Positions 12,338-15,305 of a DNA stretch of 15,305 nucleotides are shown here, piece by piece. The position numbers and the translations under genes are program-made. This DNA is from Bacteroidales bacterium (lineage in GTDB: Bacteria; Bacteroidota; Bacteroidia; Bacteroidales; WCHB1-69), in the NCBI GenBank assembly GCA_031257735.1, contig JAIROC010000168.1, forward strand, positions 1 to 15,305. The letters run 5' to 3'. Position 1 is the first letter of the stretch. Every line of letters begins with the position of its first letter. A model generated the notes under the pieces. It was not told the origin of the DNA and ran no database searches. It was given only the letters and a program-made list of their open reading frames with translations.

Positions 12338-12937
12338 ATGTTGAAAAAATACTATACAGCAGGAAGATTGGAAGCAGGTTGTGATGAAGCAGGTAGAGGT
12401 TCTTTAGCAGGAGCTGTATTTGCCGCAGCTGTGATACTTCCAACTAACTATTCAAATAATGCCATCAACGATAGCAAAGTAATAACTGAAAAACAACGAC
12501 AAGAACTGAAAACAATAATAGAAACAAATGCTTTGGCTTGGGCTGTTGCAAAAATTGATGCAGACGAAATTGACAGGGTAAATATCTTAAAGGCTTCTTT
12601 TATGGCAATGAATATGGCTGTAAAACAATTGAAAATACAGCCCGACTGCCTCCTCATTGATGGAAATCGTTTTATCAATCAAACAAACATTCCTCATATA
12701 TGTATCATAAAAGGAGATGCTACCTATTTGTCCATCGCTGCTGCTTCCATATTGGCAAAAACATACAGAGATGATTATATGAAACAACTTTCATCTCAAT
12801 TTCCTCATTATGGCTGGGATAAAAATAAGGGATATCCAACCGAAGAACACAGAAAAGCAATTCTGCGTTACGGAATAACTGTATATCACCGTAAATCCTT
12901 TGCCTTGTTTCAACCTCAATTAAAATTAGACTTATAA
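12338..12937 (+). CDS. rnhB: Ribonuclease HII
   Basis: A 199-aa RNase HII, which cuts the RNA strand of RNA-DNA hybrids and removes single misincorporated ribonucleotides. Acidic metal-binding residues are visible: Asp16 and Glu17 in 'GCDEAGRGSLAG', Asp108 in 'CLLIDGNRF' and Asp127 in 'IIKGDATYLSIAAASILAK'. 'PHYGWDKNKGYPTEEHRKAI' and 'YHRKSFAL' complete the family pattern. The frame is open further upstream, to 12242, but that part lies inside the preceding gene; the ATG at 12338 gives the normal family length and a 2-nt gap. It is cytoplasmic and cotranscribed with its neighbours. Confidence 0.96.
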   Translation: MLKKYYTAGRLEAGCDEAGRGSLAGAVFAAAVILPTNYSNNAINDSKVITEKQRQELKTIIETNALAWAVAKIDADEIDRVNILKASFMAMNMAVKQLKIQPDCLLIDGNRFINQTNIPHICIIKGDATYLSIAAASILAKTYRDDYMKQLSSQFPHYGWDKNKGYPTEEHRKAILRYGITVYHRKSFALFQPQLKLDL

Positions 12938-12949
12938 TATGCTTATACA

Positions 12950-14464
12950 ATGAAAATATATAAGCGAATTTTCCTGTTTGTAATCATTATTGTACTGTCA
13001 TTGTTTCTGTATCGTCTTTACAGTTACCTGTCAGCGCCGCAAATGACCTTGTTTTCGGCTATGCCTCATAATGCAGCATTGGTAATCAAGTCTGAAAAAA
13101 CAAAATATATTCTGGATTTTAATCGAGAGCATAAACATTTTTTTTCCATGCTGTCTATTTCTCAAGAAAAAGAAACAAATTCTTTGCTCAATACGGTATT
13201 ATCAAAGGATAAATATCAAAAAATCTTACAAAACACAACTTTCTATGTTTCCCTGCATACGAAGGACGAAAGTAATGAAGAACTATTATTTGCATTGGAA
13301 ACATCAAGATACTATAATAAGGCATTATTGGATTTTTTGGATTTGATACGCAGTGATTTTAAGGAAAAGACCTTTTCGTATAAGGAAAAACCCATTTATG
13401 CTTTGCAGATAGATAATAAATTATTGTATATGTATCATCAAAATGGGTTGATACTGATGACTTACAGTGAAACTTTGATACGACATGTGATAAATAAAGT
13501 TGTTGCAAAAAATGATGCTCAAAAAAATCTTGTAAATTCGTTTCCGACTAATAGAAATGAAAATGCCACGATGTATTTATATGTTTATTACCGATATTTT
13601 ATTCCTTATCTGAAACAAAAAATTCGTGAAACGGGAGGCGATATGCTGGTAACAGATATGTTTGCATCATTTCAATACTCTATTTTTGATTTGTCTGTCA
13701 ATGATAGGGATGTTTTTTTGTCGGGATATACGTCTGTGGATACTTCTTTGAAGGGGAAATCAATATTGTTTACGCATCAGAACAATGAATTGGATTTTTT
13801 CAATCTTTTACCCGTCAATGCAAACCGTATTTTCTCAATAAAAGCAAACAAAACAGATGATTTCATGAGAATAAAACCCCTTATTCAATCGGCGGATGAT
13901 GTTTTTTCATGGACATATCCATCGCGTATTGTTACCTTTGAAATAGAAAATGATACTGCCATAGATAAACTTTTATTGATAAAATCTGAAAACATTTCTG
14001 AAACTTCATTTCATCTGTATCATTCAGTATTAAGTTCATTTGCTGACAATCATTATATATTGGATACTACACAAGTGGGGTCTATAATGATTGGTCATAT
14101 CAAAATGGCAAATTTTGTTTTTGCACGATTGGGTATAAGTAATCATTTACGTCAATTGGATTATTATGCAATAATAGATGACTGTATTCTGTTCGCAAAC
14201 AAAAAGGAATGCCTCTTAAACTGTATTGACGCCTTGAAAAATCGCAGAACATTAAAAACTTCTACTTCCTGCCAAAGCTTGGATAATTATTTTCCTCCCA
14301 AAGCTAATTTGTTTTATTACTATAATTTCATGGATAGAACACAATCAAATATAGAAAATACCTGTCTTCAATATTACAGAAACAATATTCAACTCATGCG
14401 TGTACAATTTCACGCACAGTCGGATACAATTTTATTCTCAAATATTGTATTTCGTATGCAATAA
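12950..14464 (+). CDS. DUF3352-like membrane-anchored protein
   Basis: A 504-aa protein with one N-terminal membrane anchor (residues about 6-24, preceded by MKIYKR) and a large periplasmic or extracytoplasmic part. The beginning 'FSAMPHNAALVIKS', followed by alternating helical and strand blocks, 'MYLYVYYRYFIPYLKQ' and late 'YYAIIDDCILFANKKECL', has the layout of Bacteroidales proteins annotated DUF3352 (an early 'P..a.l.i...' segment, and a late 'y.....d..lif..s...l' segment). No lipobox and no catalytic motif. It starts 12 nt after rnhB and ends the operon. The family assignment is tentative. Confidence 0.8.
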   Translation: MKIYKRIFLFVIIIVLSLFLYRLYSYLSAPQMTLFSAMPHNAALVIKSEKTKYILDFNREHKHFFSMLSISQEKETNSLLNTVLSKDKYQKILQNTTFYVSLHTKDESNEELLFALETSRYYNKALLDFLDLIRSDFKEKTFSYKEKPIYALQIDNKLLYMYHQNGLILMTYSETLIRHVINKVVAKNDAQKNLVNSFPTNRNENATMYLYVYYRYFIPYLKQKIRETGGDMLVTDMFASFQYSIFDLSVNDRDVFLSGYTSVDTSLKGKSILFTHQNNELDFFNLLPVNANRIFSIKANKTDDFMRIKPLIQSADDVFSWTYPSRIVTFEIENDTAIDKLLLIKSENISETSFHLYHSVLSSFADNHYILDTTQVGSIMIGHIKMANFVFARLGISNHLRQLDYYAIIDDCILFANKKECLLNCIDALKNRRTLKTSTSCQSLDNYFPPKANLFYYYNFMDRTQSNIENTCLQYYRNNIQLMRVQFHAQSDTILFSNIVFRMQ

Positions 14465-14477
14465 AAAAATACTTTTG
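14446..14477 (+). promoter_or_regulatory. Promoter of the radical SAM gene
   Basis: TTG (14446-14448) is followed after 21 nt by TACTTTTG (14470-14477), a good fit to the Bacteroidetes promoter. The ATG at 14493 is 16 nt downstream. The -33 element lies inside the end of the preceding gene, so this gene is read separately from the ldcA-rnhB operon even though only 28 nt separate the coding regions. Confidence 0.7.
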
Positions 14478-14492
14478 CACAAAATAAAAAAT

Positions 14493-15272
14493 ATGTCAGG
14501 AATATTGTTCGATAAAATCATATTTGGACCTGTCAACAGTCGTCGGTTGGGGAAATCATTAGGAATAAACTTATTGCCAGAGAATTTAAAAGTATGTTCG
14601 ATGAACTGCATTTATTGTGAATGCGGTTGGGGAAAGTATATAGAAAATTTCTCTTCTAAACTATTACCATATAAAGATATTACTCCCGTTTTGAGAGAAC
14701 GTTTTCAACAATTGCACCAAAATCAAGTGCAAATTGATAGCATCACCTATTCAGGAAACGGTGAACCAACAATGCATCCTCATTTCGCTAAAATCAATAA
14801 AGTAATTATCCAGCTAAGAGATATTTATTTCCCAAAAACAATTATTACCTGTCTATCTAATTCAACGCAATTCTATAAAAGAACAATTATGCCTGCACTA
14901 AAATCGATAGATAATCCTTTGATGAAATTGGATGCAGGGACACAAGCTACTTTTTATTTGATTAATAAACCATTTCAGAAGTTATCTTTGGATAAGGTCT
15001 GTGAAAATCTGCGATACTTTGACGGTGAATTGTCTATACAAACATTATTTCTACGCGGTAAATTGAATAATGGAAAAATTGTTGATAATACATCGGAAGA
15101 AGAAGTGGATGCTTGGCTGAAACGTATAAAAGATATCAATCCGCGTAAGGTGATTTTGTATTCAATCGACAGAGAAACTCCCGCTAAATATCTGGAAAAA
15201 ATTGACGAAAATACTTTAAACAAAATAGCCTTACAAGTACGGTCTCTCGGCATACAAGCAGAAGTTTATTAA
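14493..15272 (+). CDS. Radical SAM protein of the COG0731 type
   Basis: A 259-aa iron-sulfur enzyme. The N-terminal 'IIFGPVNSRRLGKSLGINLLP' block is the signature of COG0731 radical SAM proteins, relatives of the wyosine-forming TYW1 group. The [4Fe-4S]-binding cysteines are Cys35, Cys39 and Cys42 (CSMNCIYC), followed by 'YSGNGEPTMHP', which corresponds to the SAM-binding GGE region. Later 'LMKLDAGTQATFYLINKP' and 'IQTLFLRG' are also typical. No extra flavodoxin or cluster domain is present. The frame is open back to 14400, but the promoter lies inside that stretch, so the ATG at 14493 is the start. The substrate of this bacterial group is not established to my knowledge. Confidence 0.92.
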   Translation: MSGILFDKIIFGPVNSRRLGKSLGINLLPENLKVCSMNCIYCECGWGKYIENFSSKLLPYKDITPVLRERFQQLHQNQVQIDSITYSGNGEPTMHPHFAKINKVIIQLRDIYFPKTIITCLSNSTQFYKRTIMPALKSIDNPLMKLDAGTQATFYLINKPFQKLSLDKVCENLRYFDGELSIQTLFLRGKLNNGKIVDNTSEEEVDAWLKRIKDINPRKVILYSIDRETPAKYLEKIDENTLNKIALQVRSLGIQAEVY

Positions 15273-15276
15273 AAGA

Positions 15277-15305
15277 GTTATGGGTTATGAGTTATGAATT
15301 ATGGG
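15277..15305. repeat. Seven-bp tandem repeat at the window edge
   Basis: Four units in a row, GTTATGG, GTTATGA, GTTATGA and ATTATGG, start 4 nt after the radical SAM stop codon and run to the end of the window, so the full extent is unknown. Degenerate GTTATGA-type arrays of this kind are, from memory, common between genes in Bacteroidetes. Confidence 0.75.

Noticed and set aside
14400..14492. N-terminal extension of the radical SAM protein
   Set aside because: It overlaps the end of the upstream gene and contains the promoter. The family signature begins right after the ATG at 14493.

Overview
The window looks like a piece of a Bacteroidetes (probably Bacteroidales) chromosome. The DNA is AT-rich. 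Several intergenic regions carry the phylum's TAnnTTTG -7 promoter box, ribosome binding sites are weak or A-rich, and many products are lipoproteins with a lipobox cysteine followed by charged residues. GpsA, LdcA, RNase HII and the COG0731-type radical SAM protein are all of ordinary bacterial type. I cannot name the genus.

Layout. (1) 1-549, minus: the 5' part of a helical hypothetical gene that runs off the window, with a clear promoter. (2) 827-1123, plus: a small ORF made almost wholly of a 21-bp/7-residue tandem repeat. (3) 1321-4164, minus: a two-gene citrate lyase operon, in which the acyl carrier subunit (CitD) is fused in front of the beta subunit (CitE) and is followed by the alpha subunit CitF. 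(4) 4277-9233: a lipoprotein block bounded by an exact 45-bp direct repeat. The right copy of the repeat is the gpsA promoter; the left copy has lost the last base of the promoter box. Inside are a 58-aa membrane ORF with its own promoter, a hairpin-rich stretch, two 189-aa lipoproteins sharing an exact 115-bp leader plus signal-peptide segment, a DUF4221-like beta-propeller lipoprotein overlapping a CPTC thioredoxin-like lipoprotein gene, a second thioredoxin-like lipoprotein with CX4C, and decayed gene remnants. (5) 9258-10265: gpsA. (6) 10453-14464: a tight run of ldcA, a polytopic membrane protein, rnhB and a DUF3352-like anchored protein. (7) 14493-15272: a radical SAM gene with its own promoter, then a 7-bp tandem repeat at the window edge.

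How the parts fit. Citrate lyase cleaves citrate to oxaloacetate and acetate, but the ligase and prosthetic-group genes it needs are not here. The 4.9-kb lipoprotein block looks inserted or duplicated into what would otherwise be a compact divergent citDE/gpsA intergenic region. Its most unusual property is modular. Untranslated leader and signal peptide are identical at DNA level between two genes whose mature proteins are nearly unrelated, and a third lipoprotein start lies broken at the right edge. With the propeller and two thioredoxin-like lipoproteins it may be an uncharacterised envelope system, but its function is not visible in the sequence.
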